Under the pieces are notes generated by a model. The model did no database searches. It saw only the letters and a program-made list of their open reading frames with translations, and was not told where the DNA came from. A program made the translations under genes and the position numbers. This document shows, one piece after another, positions 1-8,449 of a stretch of 64,000 nucleotides of DNA. The DNA is from Burkholderiales bacterium (GTDB lineage: Bacteria; Pseudomonadota; Gammaproteobacteria; Burkholderiales; UBA11063): contig JAJFBE010000005.1 of the NCBI GenBank assembly GCA_020697255.1, positions 1-64,000 of the forward strand, in the 5' to 3' direction. The number at the start of each line of letters is the position of its first letter. The first letter of the stretch is position 1.

Positions 1-92
1 CCACTCCTTCCCATCTCGAACAGGACAGTGAAACGCTTCATCGCCGATGATAGTACGAGTTTACTCGTGCGAAAGTAGGGCATTGCCAGGCT
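1..92 (+). rRNA. rrf: 5S ribosomal RNA, 3' part
   Basis: The first 92 bases read as the 3' three-quarters of a proteobacterial 5S rRNA: the conserved CCCATCTCGAACAG segment near the edge, the CGCCGATGATAGT segment, GAAAGTAGGG, and the closing GCCAGGC that would pair with a 5' TGCCTGGC outside the window. A rho-independent terminator follows 10 bases later. It is therefore the last gene of an rRNA operon transcribed rightward into the window. The exact 3' end is uncertain by one or two bases. Confidence 0.95.
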
Positions 93-101
93 TTTTATAT
101 A

Positions 102-136
102 AACCCCTTAGGATATTTCCTTAAGGGGTTTTTTTT
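102..136 (+). terminator. rRNA operon terminator
   Basis: The inverted repeat AACCCCTTA / TAAGGGGTT encloses a short loop and runs straight into a run of eight T. Its place ten bases after the 5S end makes it the intrinsic terminator of the rRNA operon. It also separates that operon from the convergent gene ending at 166. Confidence 0.9.
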
Positions 137-165
137 ATGGGCTTTTATTGAAGCCCATGAAAATC

Positions 166-1344
166 TTATGGTGCCACTAGGGTAGGGTATGAGCCTTTTT
201 TGAATATCCATGCGGCTGGTACCTGTTTTTCCCAATCTACATAAGTATAGTCAGTAGGAGCGCCTTCTTGCATTAGTTCTTGAGACCTTCCTCCGTCAGA
301 ACATAGTGCGGAACCTGATATGCCAGTATCGCTATTCCAATAACTATTGACGCAAAGATTGGCATTACTACCACTATTTGGTGGCAACCCAACTAACCCA
401 CCATCTGCATTCGGATCGCCGCCGCTAAATGTGCTAACACTATAACCATTAATTAGTTTACCGGTAGATAATATTTTACCAGCTAAGCCGCCACTAATTG
501 TTCTTGCATTACTAATAGGGTTTTTTACCTGACCATTAGCAAAGACATTGCTAAGAGTTCCGCCGACAAGCCCGGCTAACACTCCATTACCAATTGCGGT
601 ATCTGCGCCCCGATTATCAATAACAGTAGAAGATGAACTTGAGGTAATTATGGCTCCTTTATCTTGGGCTCCTACTATACCGCCATTACTCCTGGCATTG
701 CCTGTTAGGATAATAGAGCCGCTAGATGTTGAATGGTCAATTTTGCTGCCAGTTTTCTCTAAACCGACTAAAACTCCATTAAACTGTGCATTTATACCAG
801 GTACTAGGGTAACAAAAGACGCTGTATCATAGAGATCGCCGTTTTCCATAATACCAACTATGCCGCCAAGATATGAAGATGTTTGTCCTTTTACTGTGCC
901 ACTTACCCCTACATGTGAAATGCTAGCTTGATCTTGCATAACATTCGCTACGGCACCATACCCTTTAGAAGGATCAGTTCCCCCGGTTACATTAGCATTT
1001 TCTAAATAAAAAGCTTTAACTATGGCAGAGCCTTTGATTACATTAAACAGTCCGCCATTGGTAGAAGTGAGGTTCATAATTCGGTTTCCGCCACCGTCAA
1101 AGGTTCCGTCAAACATGTCAATGCTTTTAAATTGAATACCAGTTAGATCAATTTCGGTGTCTACAAAAAAGGTTCTTCCGGTATAAGGCGCGCATAAACT
1201 TATATCTTGCAAAGCTTGTGGTGTGGAAATTCTTATAAACGTTTGACTAACGGGCCAGGGACACTGATCACTGGCATTTGCATTTGGGGAAATCACTATA
1301 GTAGTGATTAAAGATAATAAAATTGAAAGGTTACGAGTTACCAT
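166..1344 (-). CDS. secreted GLUG-type repeat protein
   Basis: Encodes 392 residues with a clear signal peptide (first ~24 residues, cut after ANA). The mature chain is Gly/Ser/Asn-rich and carries repeated short motifs of the form GG(I/L)(V/A)G spaced 25-40 residues apart (GGIVGIMENG, GGIVGAQDKG, GGLAGKILS, GGLVGLPP). This is typical of GLUG-motif, haemagglutinin-like beta-helix segments of surface or secreted proteins. The C-terminus (NSYWNSDTG, then AWIFKKGSYPTL) is the usual end block of such modules. Only about 390 residues with no anchor, so probably a released protein or a fragment of a larger adhesin type. Start ATG has GGAG about 11 bases upstream. It stands alone, convergent to the rRNA operon. 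Function is inferred only as surface or secreted. Confidence 0.7.
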   Translation of the reverse strand: MVTRNLSILLSLITTIVISPNANASDQCPWPVSQTFIRISTPQALQDISLCAPYTGRTFFVDTEIDLTGIQFKSIDMFDGTFDGGGNRIMNLTSTNGGLFNVIKGSAIVKAFYLENANVTGGTDPSKGYGAVANVMQDQASISHVGVSGTVKGQTSSYLGGIVGIMENGDLYDTASFVTLVPGINAQFNGVLVGLEKTGSKIDHSTSSGSIILTGNARSNGGIVGAQDKGAIITSSSSSTVIDNRGADTAIGNGVLAGLVGGTLSNVFANGQVKNPISNARTISGGLAGKILSTGKLINGYSVSTFSGGDPNADGGLVGLPPNSGSNANLCVNSYWNSDTGISGSALCSDGGRSQELMQEGAPTDYTYVDWEKQVPAAWIFKKGSYPTLVAP

Positions 1345-1573
1345 GGTAATTAATGCTCCATAAAAAAATTACATATATAATCATAAAATTTTATATGTTA
1401 TTTTTCGGGATAATTACGCAAGTTTGTTATTATACCCGGATTAAAAATAAATAGCAATACTTGATATGGCAAATAGCTTTTAGAGCATTTATTACCAAGG
1501 GATAAAAATAATATAGTATAATACGTGCCATGCCGTTTTGAATATAGTAAATATCCAGAAGTAAAGAAATTTT

Positions 1574-3322
1574 ATGCATCCATTATGGAAACTAATCCGT
1601 TATAGCAAGAAATATCGTTTTGATATTACATTGGCTTCGCTTTATTCTTTATTAAATAAAGTATTTGATATTTTACCCGAGGTACTAATAGGGGTTGCAG
1701 TTGATGTCATTGTCAAGCGTCAAGATTCATTGATTTCACATTTAGGGGTTCATGATGTTAAACTACAGATTATCTTACTTGGGTTATTTACTGGTGTTAC
1801 CTGGGTTTTAGAGTCATTATTCCAATACCTGTATTCTATAAAGTGGTGCTATCTGGCGCAAAATTTACAGCATGATATGCGTTTGGATGCGTATAACCAT
1901 ATTCAAAATTTGGAATTAGAGTATTTTGAAAATAAAGCCATCGGAAATATGATGGCAATTGTTAACGATGATATTAATCAATTAGAGCGGTTTGTGAATG
2001 ATGGAGTTAATCAAATTATACAGATAGTTGGCTCAACATTGATAATCAGTATAATCTTCTTTTTATTGTCTACGCAGGTTGCGCTACTTAGCTTAATTTC
2101 GATGCCTTTGATTATTATTGGGGTATTTTTCTTTAGGACAAAATTGGCTCCTCGTTACCTGAGGGTGCGTAACTCTGCGGGAGATCTAAATAGCAAATTA
2201 AATAATAATTTATCCGGTATAGGCACAATTAAAATATTTAATACAGAGGCCTATGAATTAAATAAGATTGAAGGATATAGTGCTGATTATTCACAAGCAA
2301 ACAAACATGCAATTGTCATGTCTGCAGCGGTAACGCCGGTAATTCGGATGGCGGTTATGCTGGGTTTTCTATCTGCATTAATCTATGGCGGGATTTTGAC
2401 TCTGAATGGGCAAATACAGGTAGCATCATATAGTATCTTAATCTTTTTATCACAGCGCTTATTGTGGCCATTAACTTATCTGGCCCAGGTAACCGATATG
2501 TATCAGCGTTCTATGGCTTCAATTAACCGGGTGATGGGATTACTTAATTCACAAATTAATATAAAAGATGGTAACAAAATATTTGTACCGCGTAGTGGAG
2601 AAGTTGAATTTAAGCAAGTAAACTTTGCTTACCAAGATCGTGATCCTTTATTCACCGATTTATCTTTTAATATTAACCCAGGAGAAACTGTCGCTTTTGT
2701 TGGTAGTACAGGGTCAGGTAAATCTACAATTGTCAAGCTGCTTCTTAGGTTGTATCAGTCCAATAATGGAAACATACTCGTTGATGGTCAGAATATAGAT
2801 GAACTTACAATGCATTCATTACGAGAACAAATTGGTGTTGTTAGCCAAGAGACTTTTTTAATTGATGGTACAATTGCAGAAAACATACGCTATGGAACTT
2901 TTGGTGCAACAGAAGCACAGATTAAGGCCGCAGCTAAATTGGTTGAAGCTGATGAGTTTATTGTACGCCTACCGGATGGTTATAATACAATAATAGGAGA
3001 GCGGGGACAAAAACTGTCCGGTGGGCAAAGGCAGCGCATAGCATTGGCGCGCGCTATAATTAGAGATCCGCTTATTCTGGTATTGGACGAAGCAACTTCG
3101 GCATTAGATAATCATACCGAGGATTTAATTCAAAAATCTATGTTACAAGTTGCATCCGGCAGGACAACCATTATTATAGCGCATAGGCTGTCAACTATAG
3201 TTAGCGCGCATCGTATTTATGTGCTTGAACATGGAAAAATAGTTGAAGTTGGCAGTCATTCGGAGTTATTAAATCAGGGTGGGAAATATGCGGCGTTATG
3301 GAGTCTGCAATCCCGTAGCTAA
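1574..3322 (+). CDS. ABC exporter, fused membrane and ATPase domains
   Basis: A 582-residue half-transporter with an N-terminal six-helix exporter domain (about residues 15-310) and a C-terminal ATPase domain (about 340-580). Walker A GSTGSGKST lies near residue 377, the signature LSGGQRQR near 481, Walker B and DEATSALD near 500-512, and the H-loop AHRLST follows. This is the MsbA/MdlB-like class that works as a homodimer or heterodimer to export lipids, drugs or peptides; the substrate cannot be read from the sequence. Only 21 bases separate it from lysA, so the two are probably cotranscribed. A TATAAT at 1517-1522 could be the -10 site; no convincing -35 is visible. Confidence 0.9.
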   Translation: MHPLWKLIRYSKKYRFDITLASLYSLLNKVFDILPEVLIGVAVDVIVKRQDSLISHLGVHDVKLQIILLGLFTGVTWVLESLFQYLYSIKWCYLAQNLQHDMRLDAYNHIQNLELEYFENKAIGNMMAIVNDDINQLERFVNDGVNQIIQIVGSTLIISIIFFLLSTQVALLSLISMPLIIIGVFFFRTKLAPRYLRVRNSAGDLNSKLNNNLSGIGTIKIFNTEAYELNKIEGYSADYSQANKHAIVMSAAVTPVIRMAVMLGFLSALIYGGILTLNGQIQVASYSILIFLSQRLLWPLTYLAQVTDMYQRSMASINRVMGLLNSQINIKDGNKIFVPRSGEVEFKQVNFAYQDRDPLFTDLSFNINPGETVAFVGSTGSGKSTIVKLLLRLYQSNNGNILVDGQNIDELTMHSLREQIGVVSQETFLIDGTIAENIRYGTFGATEAQIKAAAKLVEADEFIVRLPDGYNTIIGERGQKLSGGQRQRIALARAIIRDPLILVLDEATSALDNHTEDLIQKSMLQVASGRTTIIIAHRLSTIVSAHRIYVLEHGKIVEVGSHSELLNQGGKYAALWSLQSRS

Positions 3323-3343
3323 ATTTTATATAGAGAAATATTT

Positions 3344-4567
3344 ATGAGTTTAACCAATAAACAGTTAGTGCAAATTGCCAATGATTTTGGTAGCCCGGTA
3401 TATATTTATGACGCAGATACAATTGATAAACAGTATGCCAAATTAGTAAAAGCATTTAATAGTGAAAAAGTAAAATTTTTCTATGCATGTAAGGCTTTAT
3501 CAAACATTAATATTTTAAAGTTAATAAATAAACTGGGGGCAGGTTTAGACTGTGTAAGCATTAATGAGGTTAAACTTGGCTTACATGCGGGCTTTACACA
3601 AAGTAGGATAATTTTTACACCTAATTGTGTAGATTTTAGTGAAATTGAAGAAGCTAAAGACTTAGGGCTACAATTAAATATTGATAATATTTCTATATTG
3701 GAGCAATTTGGTAATAAATATGGTGCTAGTTATCCGGTTTGTATTCGGATAAATCCGCACATTATGGCTGGTGGTAATACAAAAATATCGACAGGACATG
3801 TTGATAGCAAATTTGGGATTAGCATTCATCAATTACGCTATATTGAACGAGTGGTGAGTACAACCGGACTTAAGATAAATGGATTACATATGCATACCGG
3901 TAGTGAGATAAAAGACCCGGATATATTTATTCGTAGTCTTGAGATTTTATTTGAAGTAGCCAGGCATTTCCCAGATATTAAATTTATCGATTTAGGTAGT
4001 GGTTTTAAAGTTGCCTATAAAGAAGACGATTATGAGGTTGATCTGAACGAATTGGCTAACAAGGTAAAAGATACTTTTGCCAAATATGAAGCTGAAGTGA
4101 GGCAAGATCTGGAAATATGGTTTGAGCCGGGTAAATTTTTAGTAAGCGATGCGGGGGTTTTGGTAGTAAAAGCTAATGTAGTTAAACAAACTACCGCAAC
4201 AACTTTTGTTGGGGTTAATAGTGGTTTTAATCATTTAATTAGGCCAATGTTTTATGAGGCATATCATAAAATTACCAATATTTCAGCACCAGATGGGGTT
4301 GAAAGAATTTACACGGTAGTAGGTAATTTATGTGAGACTGATACATTTGCCTGGGATAGAAAAATTAACGAAGTACATGAAGGAGACTATCTGGCATTTC
4401 ATAATGCAGGAGCTTATGGCTTTGAGATGAGCAGTAATTTTAATGCAAGGCTCAAGCCTGCCGAGGTAATGGTTTACAAAGGTGAACCATTATTAATCCG
4501 CAAGCCTGATACGTTTGAAGATTTGCTAAAAAACCAAATTGAATGTGATTTCAGTAAACTTAGTTAG
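3344..4567 (+). CDS. lysA: diaminopimelate decarboxylase
   Basis: A 407-residue fold-type III PLP decarboxylase that converts meso-diaminopimelate to lysine and CO2, the last step of lysine synthesis. The PLP lysine is in YACKAL (K50), the glycine-rich phosphate loop in DLGSGFK, the substrate motif in EPGKFLV, and the catalytic cysteine in LCETDTF (C330). Length fits the family (about 410-420). The wording of several blocks (NCVDF, NPHIMAGGN, STGHVDSKFG) resembles the LysA subgroup I associate with Bacteroidetes rather than typical betaproteobacteria, which suggests transfer. It follows the ABC exporter by 21 bases and is convergent with the next gene, 3 bases between stop codons. A diaminopimelate-like paralogue with another amino acid substrate cannot be excluded. 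Confidence 0.85.
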   Translation: MSLTNKQLVQIANDFGSPVYIYDADTIDKQYAKLVKAFNSEKVKFFYACKALSNINILKLINKLGAGLDCVSINEVKLGLHAGFTQSRIIFTPNCVDFSEIEEAKDLGLQLNIDNISILEQFGNKYGASYPVCIRINPHIMAGGNTKISTGHVDSKFGISIHQLRYIERVVSTTGLKINGLHMHTGSEIKDPDIFIRSLEILFEVARHFPDIKFIDLGSGFKVAYKEDDYEVDLNELANKVKDTFAKYEAEVRQDLEIWFEPGKFLVSDAGVLVVKANVVKQTTATTFVGVNSGFNHLIRPMFYEAYHKITNISAPDGVERIYTVVGNLCETDTFAWDRKINEVHEGDYLAFHNAGAYGFEMSSNFNARLKPAEVMVYKGEPLLIRKPDTFEDLLKNQIECDFSKLS

Positions 4568-4570
4568 CCA

Positions 4571-5680
4571 TTAATTTGGTTTGTATTTTGAAAGCAATAC
4601 TTTGTAATTTTCTACTTTTAATGGACTTCCGGTTTCTGCGGATGAGGGGCTGGTATAAGTTGGCAGGTAATCTCCATAAAATGCCTCGGTACTTTTTGCC
4701 CATATCAGAGGGTCAATAGGTACCACATCTTGTTTTGTAATATTATCTATAGTATGAAAAAATTTTTGTTTGAGATCTATTTTACTATACTGAGGATGAT
4801 TTAAAAACTTATAATAGCAGTGTATCACGCGTTCATTAGAGTTATCTTTTTCAAAATTAATTTTAGCTCCGGAAAAATATACAACATCAGATTTATCAAA
4901 AAATGGATTAAATAAAAATGTCTCACTTTTATCTTTAAATACATAATTATTTACGGTTCCTTCACCTATTCCTTTAATAGTTGTAGGGATATATTCACCG
5001 CTGCTACTAGTATGTGATGCTTCATATACTAGTGTTTCAGGCTTTGGGCATGTCAAAGTTTCAAGGGCAGCATTAGGGTTTTCTATACAATTTGTATTTA
5101 CGTGTCTACTAGCTAAAATATTTTTATTATAAGATAAAATATCTTCACCATAAGCCGCCTCATCGAGATATTTGTTAATCAAATATTCAATTTCTATTGT
5201 ACAAGATTTCATATCTGATGGACTAATTGTAATAAGTCGATCTTTGATGGGTACAACCCCTTCAGCCGGATCGAGATTGGGGCCTAAAGTAAATTCATCC
5301 AGGTACAATTCTGACCATGGGTTGGCAAATAAGTCGATATAAAAAGATTGTCTTTGAGGTAATGATATATGAGCTACATTACAATTATAACTACTAGAGG
5401 TTGGACTTGGAATAATAATCGTATTTCCACTATATATTCCTTCTACATGGCCATAACGGGCCCATAAGCCATCAAACATCTGCGGATGAGAGCAGTCATA
5501 TGGGTAATCATCTGTCCAACAAGCTGGATCGCGGGCAATGTTTCTTTCTACCCATTTTGTACATATGTTTATATTCATACTATAACTATCTAAAGAACTG
5601 GCGGGTTTGGAAATAATAAATATGCTAATGGCACTTAAGCATATTTTTATTGTTTTAAAAATATTTTTTTTATTATTCAT
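4571..5680 (-). CDS. secreted protein of unknown function, possible DUF3757-like C-terminal half
   Basis: Encodes 369 residues beginning with a lysine-rich N-terminus and a hydrophobic segment (residues ~10-30) that looks like a signal peptide. The mature part has many Cys, Tyr and Asn and no motif I can assign to an enzyme. Its second half begins TCPKPETL and later has the pattern VIHCYYKF, which recalls the CP...W...CxY layout of three small secreted proteins elsewhere in this window (44280, 50570, 51363). A remote common domain is therefore possible but unproven. The gene stands alone; its start lies about 100 bases downstream of the znuB end. Confidence 0.6.
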   Translation of the reverse strand: MNNKKNIFKTIKICLSAISIFIISKPASSLDSYSMNINICTKWVERNIARDPACWTDDYPYDCSHPQMFDGLWARYGHVEGIYSGNTIIIPSPTSSSYNCNVAHISLPQRQSFYIDLFANPWSELYLDEFTLGPNLDPAEGVVPIKDRLITISPSDMKSCTIEIEYLINKYLDEAAYGEDILSYNKNILASRHVNTNCIENPNAALETLTCPKPETLVYEASHTSSSGEYIPTTIKGIGEGTVNNYVFKDKSETFLFNPFFDKSDVVYFSGAKINFEKDNSNERVIHCYYKFLNHPQYSKIDLKQKFFHTIDNITKQDVVPIDPLIWAKSTEAFYGDYLPTYTSPSSAETGSPLKVENYKVLLSKYKPN

Positions 5681-5780
5681 AATTACCCGATTAAATTAAG
5701 TTATAAATTATATGATATATTACCATTTTTAGCTGCTACTTGAATACGGAATTTGCGGAGTTGTATTTATGAGTTAGAAA

Positions 5781-6578
5781 CTAACACTTAAATATCAGGT
5801 TTTTAATGTAACTAATAGTATATATAAAGCTCATTAGAGTAGTTATACAAAAGCTGGTGGGCAAATTAAATTGGTATGCGATGCATAAAGATATAAAAAC
5901 GCTGATATTGGCAATGATTATACTAACTAAAACAGATTTATAGAAGCCATCACACCAAAGCCCGGCAATTGCTCCGGGAATAATTAGTAAAACAAAAATA
6001 AGTAAAGCCCCGACAATCTGGCAGGCCATAGAAACAGTAATGGCTAGTATGCAAAAGAATAATATAGATAAAAACCGGATTGGTAAATTTTTAGCTTCGG
6101 CTAAAGTGGGATCCAGAGATGCAAACAGTAGAGGTCTGGCAAAGATACCTAATATGACTAAAATGCCAAGGGATAACATAACTAATACAAAAAGCTGCTC
6201 TTTTGAAACAGTTAAGATATTACCAAACAAAATAGTCAATACACCACCAGAGTAGTTATTTTGGAATAAGAATAGAAAATATGCACCCAAACCTAAAACA
6301 AAGGTAAGTACTACACCAATTGCCAGGTCATTTTTTTTAACCTTATCACTAAGAAGGCCCATAAATAATGCAGCAATAAGATTAACTATTAATTGTCCCC
6401 AAATAGCCGGAAAACCTAGTAACATCCCCATAGCTGCGCCGGTTAAGCTCATATGACTTAATGCATGCGCGGCAAATGCGCTACGCCTCAAGACAACAAA
6501 TACACTAACAATACCACATATTGTTGCAACGATTATGCCGGATAATATGGCATTTTGCATAAAGTCATAGGCCCACAT
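5781..6578 (-). CDS. znuB: zinc/manganese ABC transporter permease
   Basis: A hydrophobic 265-residue protein of the ABC-3 permease family that moves Zn2+ or Mn2+ across the inner membrane with ZnuC and ZnuA. Family marks include the early AILSGIIVATICGI segment, RRSAFAAHALSHMS, and ADPTLAEA-like wording near residue 160 (LDPTLAEAKN). An in-frame ATG further upstream (6650) would give a soluble leader unlike the family; the ATG at 6578 has GAGGG 6-7 bases upstream and was chosen. It overlaps the end of znuC by 14 bases, as expected for translational coupling. Confidence 0.85.
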   Translation of the reverse strand: MWAYDFMQNAILSGIIVATICGIVSVFVVLRRSAFAAHALSHMSLTGAAMGMLLGFPAIWGQLIVNLIAALFMGLLSDKVKKNDLAIGVVLTFVLGLGAYFLFLFQNNYSGGVLTILFGNILTVSKEQLFVLVMLSLGILVILGIFARPLLFASLDPTLAEAKNLPIRFLSILFFCILAITVSMACQIVGALLIFVLLIIPGAIAGLWCDGFYKSVLVSIIIANISVFISLCIAYQFNLPTSFCITTLMSFIYTISYIKNLIFKC

Positions 6579-7257
6579 ATACACCCTCACGAATACAAGG
6601 TAATTCCTGACAAAAATGTACCTGTTTTTGTTTAAAATGGATATAGCCATTTAGGTTCATAGCAATTTCATGCATATCATGAGAAATAATAAGTAAGGTG
6701 AGCTCATGCTCTTGGTGTATTTTACCCATAGCTTCGATAAAATGTTGCTTAGCTTCCGGATCCAAATCAGCCAACGGTTCGTCAAGTAGTAGCAATTTGG
6801 GGCGGTTAATCAGGGCTTGTGCCAAATAGATCCGTTTTTTTTGTCCGCCTGAAAGGGTATTAAATGGCTGATGCATATATTTTGTTGCACCAACTAATTT
6901 GAGAATATCCAGAGCTTTCTTTTTTATGGTGCTATTTAAAAATGGTATACCAAAATGCCAGCCATTATAGCTAAGCTCGATTAAAGTTAGTCCGGAAGTA
7001 TGTTCGCTGGCATTGATTTCACGTTCTTGCGGTATGTAAGCTATGCTGTCATTTGACCCGCCTGGAGCATTGCCTAAAACTGTCAGATTACCGGAAATTG
7101 GCTTTATGTTACCCAAGATAGTCTTCATAAAAGTTGATTTGCCGCAACCGTTTTCGCCGATGATGCCAAACCATTTATTATTTGGTAGGCTAAGATTAAA
7201 TCGCTCTGAAATAGGTTTGCCATTATGCCCCAGTACTAAATTTCTGCACTCAATCAT
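6565..7257 (-). CDS. znuC: zinc/manganese ABC transporter ATPase
   Basis: A 230-residue ABC ATPase. Walker A is GENGCGKST (about residue 34), the Q-loop is in AYIPQERE, the signature is LSGGQKKR, Walker B is LLLLDEPLADLD, and the H-loop is ISHDMHE. It powers metal uptake with the permease downstream and the binding protein upstream. Its start overlaps the znuA stop by four bases (ATGA), and its end overlaps znuB, so the three genes form one transcript in the order A-C-B. The metal is not certain from the sequence, but the set is of the Zn/Mn (ABC-3) type. Confidence 0.88.
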   Translation of the reverse strand: MIECRNLVLGHNGKPISERFNLSLPNNKWFGIIGENGCGKSTFMKTILGNIKPISGNLTVLGNAPGGSNDSIAYIPQEREINASEHTSGLTLIELSYNGWHFGIPFLNSTIKKKALDILKLVGATKYMHQPFNTLSGGQKKRIYLAQALINRPKLLLLDEPLADLDPEAKQHFIEAMGKIHQEHELTLLIISHDMHEIAMNLNGYIHFKQKQVHFCQELPCIREGVYVGL

Positions 7258-8114
7258 TTATTTCCCGTTTGCAAAGCAAGCTTAGTATGGTTTAACTGAT
7301 TAAGCAACCATGTATTAATTTCTAAATCTGGTGGCATAGTTTCATTTATACCAACTACCTGAATATTATTTTTTTGGGCTTGTGTCAAAATGTTTTGGGT
7401 AATACCTTCGGTAACCTGATTATTGTAAAATAATAACCGGACTTTATGTTTATTTAATAAATCAAGAAAATCAGATAGCATTTTAGGGCTTGGCTCGGTA
7501 TCATTCATGATTTTCCATTGTACATCTAAACCCTGCATGTGTAACCCGATTGCATCGGTCATATAGTTAAATACCGGCTCTGTTGCGGTAACACTCAGAC
7601 TGGTATACTTCGCTTTAAGCTCTGCAATTACAGCTTGTACCCGTTGATTATCCTTCAAAAATTTTGCTAAATTTTCTTTATACTTGGACTCATGTGAAGG
7701 GTCTATTTTTATCAACAGCTTGGCTAGATAAAAGGCCAAAGCAGGCATAGTATCCGGTTTGTACCAGAGGTGCGGGTTCACACCTGGTCTATCTAATTGC
7801 ATTAGCTTTGCTACATTAATCACAACTAAATTTTTCTGTGATTTTAGAATTTGCTCCATCCAGGCATCATAATTTGCACCGTTATAAATAATAATTTGGG
7901 CATCTTGGATCTGTTTAGTAGTACTGGCCGTTATTGCAAATAAATGCGGGTCGGCATTAGGGTTGGATATGATGCTATTAACATTAACATTATTACCGCC
8001 GATTTCTTTGGCAAGCTGCCCATAAAAATTTTCTGCTGCAATGATATTAATAGGTGTAGCTAAAGCTATATGGCCAACCAACATTGTTATAAAAAAAATA
8101 GCTAAGAAACGCAT
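7254..8114 (-). CDS. znuA: periplasmic metal-binding protein of the zinc/manganese ABC transporter
   Basis: A 286-residue cluster A-I solute-binding protein with a signal peptide ending near residue 19-20 (IALAT). Metal ligands expected for the family are visible: NADPHLF (H57) and NPHLWY (H115). The third family position falls in ATEPVFNY, with Glu where many ZnuA proteins have His; this is seen in a recognised subgroup. The acidic His-rich loop typical of E. coli ZnuA is absent. First gene of the operon. An extended -10 promoter overlapped by a palindrome lies 30-42 bases upstream. Confidence 0.85.
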   Translation of the reverse strand: MRFLAIFFITMLVGHIALATPINIIAAENFYGQLAKEIGGNNVNVNSIISNPNADPHLFAITASTTKQIQDAQIIIYNGANYDAWMEQILKSQKNLVVINVAKLMQLDRPGVNPHLWYKPDTMPALAFYLAKLLIKIDPSHESKYKENLAKFLKDNQRVQAVIAELKAKYTSLSVTATEPVFNYMTDAIGLHMQGLDVQWKIMNDTEPSPKMLSDFLDLLNKHKVRLLFYNNQVTEGITQNILTQAQKNNIQVVGINETMPPDLEINTWLLNQLNHTKLALQTGNK

Positions 8115-8143
8115 TTGTTTTGCCTGAAAAACAATAGGAGGCC

Positions 8144-8156
8144 ATTATAACATAAT
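8144..8156 (-). promoter_or_regulatory. znu promoter -10 with overlapping Zur-like palindrome
   Basis: On the minus strand the bases read ATTATGTTATAAT. The last nine form an extended -10 element (TGTTATAAT), 30 bases before the znuA start. The whole 13 bases are an inverted repeat with 5-base arms (ATTAT/ATAAT), resembling the AT-rich core of Zur operators (GTTATAATATAAC type). A repressor bound here would cover the promoter. The -35 is weak, as is allowed for an extended -10. Zur assignment is inference from position and from the operon's role. Confidence 0.4.
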
Positions 8157-8201
8157 TGGTTTGATTAATGACTTTGCAGTTATAGGAATTGGCATATTGA
8201 G

Positions 8202-8230
8202 TTGACAATGGGCAGAGTGTGTGAAATAAT
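8202..8230 (+). promoter_or_regulatory. promoter for the propeller gene leader
   Basis: TTGACA at 8202-8207 and AATAAT at 8225-8230 are separated by 17 bases, a strong sigma-70 match. A further TATAAT lies at 8255-8260. Transcription would run rightward with a leader of about 210 bases to the gene at 8450. The whole 8115-8449 gap holds the znu promoter, this promoter and the hairpin at 8330-8387; I see no gene in it. Confidence 0.6.
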
Positions 8231-8329
8231 TATCTAAACCATAATTATTTAATGTATAATACCTAATGATTTTTTAAATTACCCTTTATTAGTAATGAAT
8301 ATTTAGTAGTTTGAAGGGATGGGCTTTGC

Positions 8330-8387
8330 CCAAGTGGATCAACTTTACCTACTGTTTTACCGCAGGAAATGTTGATTTTTTACTTGG
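8330..8387 (+). promoter_or_regulatory. terminator-like leader hairpin (attenuator or small-RNA end)
   Basis: ATCAAC at 8338-8343 pairs with GTTGAT at 8371-8376, extended inward by TTT/AAA and CCT/AGG pairs, and is followed immediately by a run of T (8376-8381). An outer stem CCAAGT (8330-8335) / ACTTGG (8382-8387) could form an alternative larger fold that takes in the T run. It sits between the TTGACA promoter and the propeller gene. It could stop transcription early (attenuation) or end a small RNA of about 140 nucleotides. I do not recognise it as a known riboswitch. Confidence 0.5.
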
Positions 8388-8449
8388 TACAGCACTGTTC
8401 GTTTGCTCTCAGCTCTTATGTTTAACTACTTTTAATAAGGAAAATTTAA

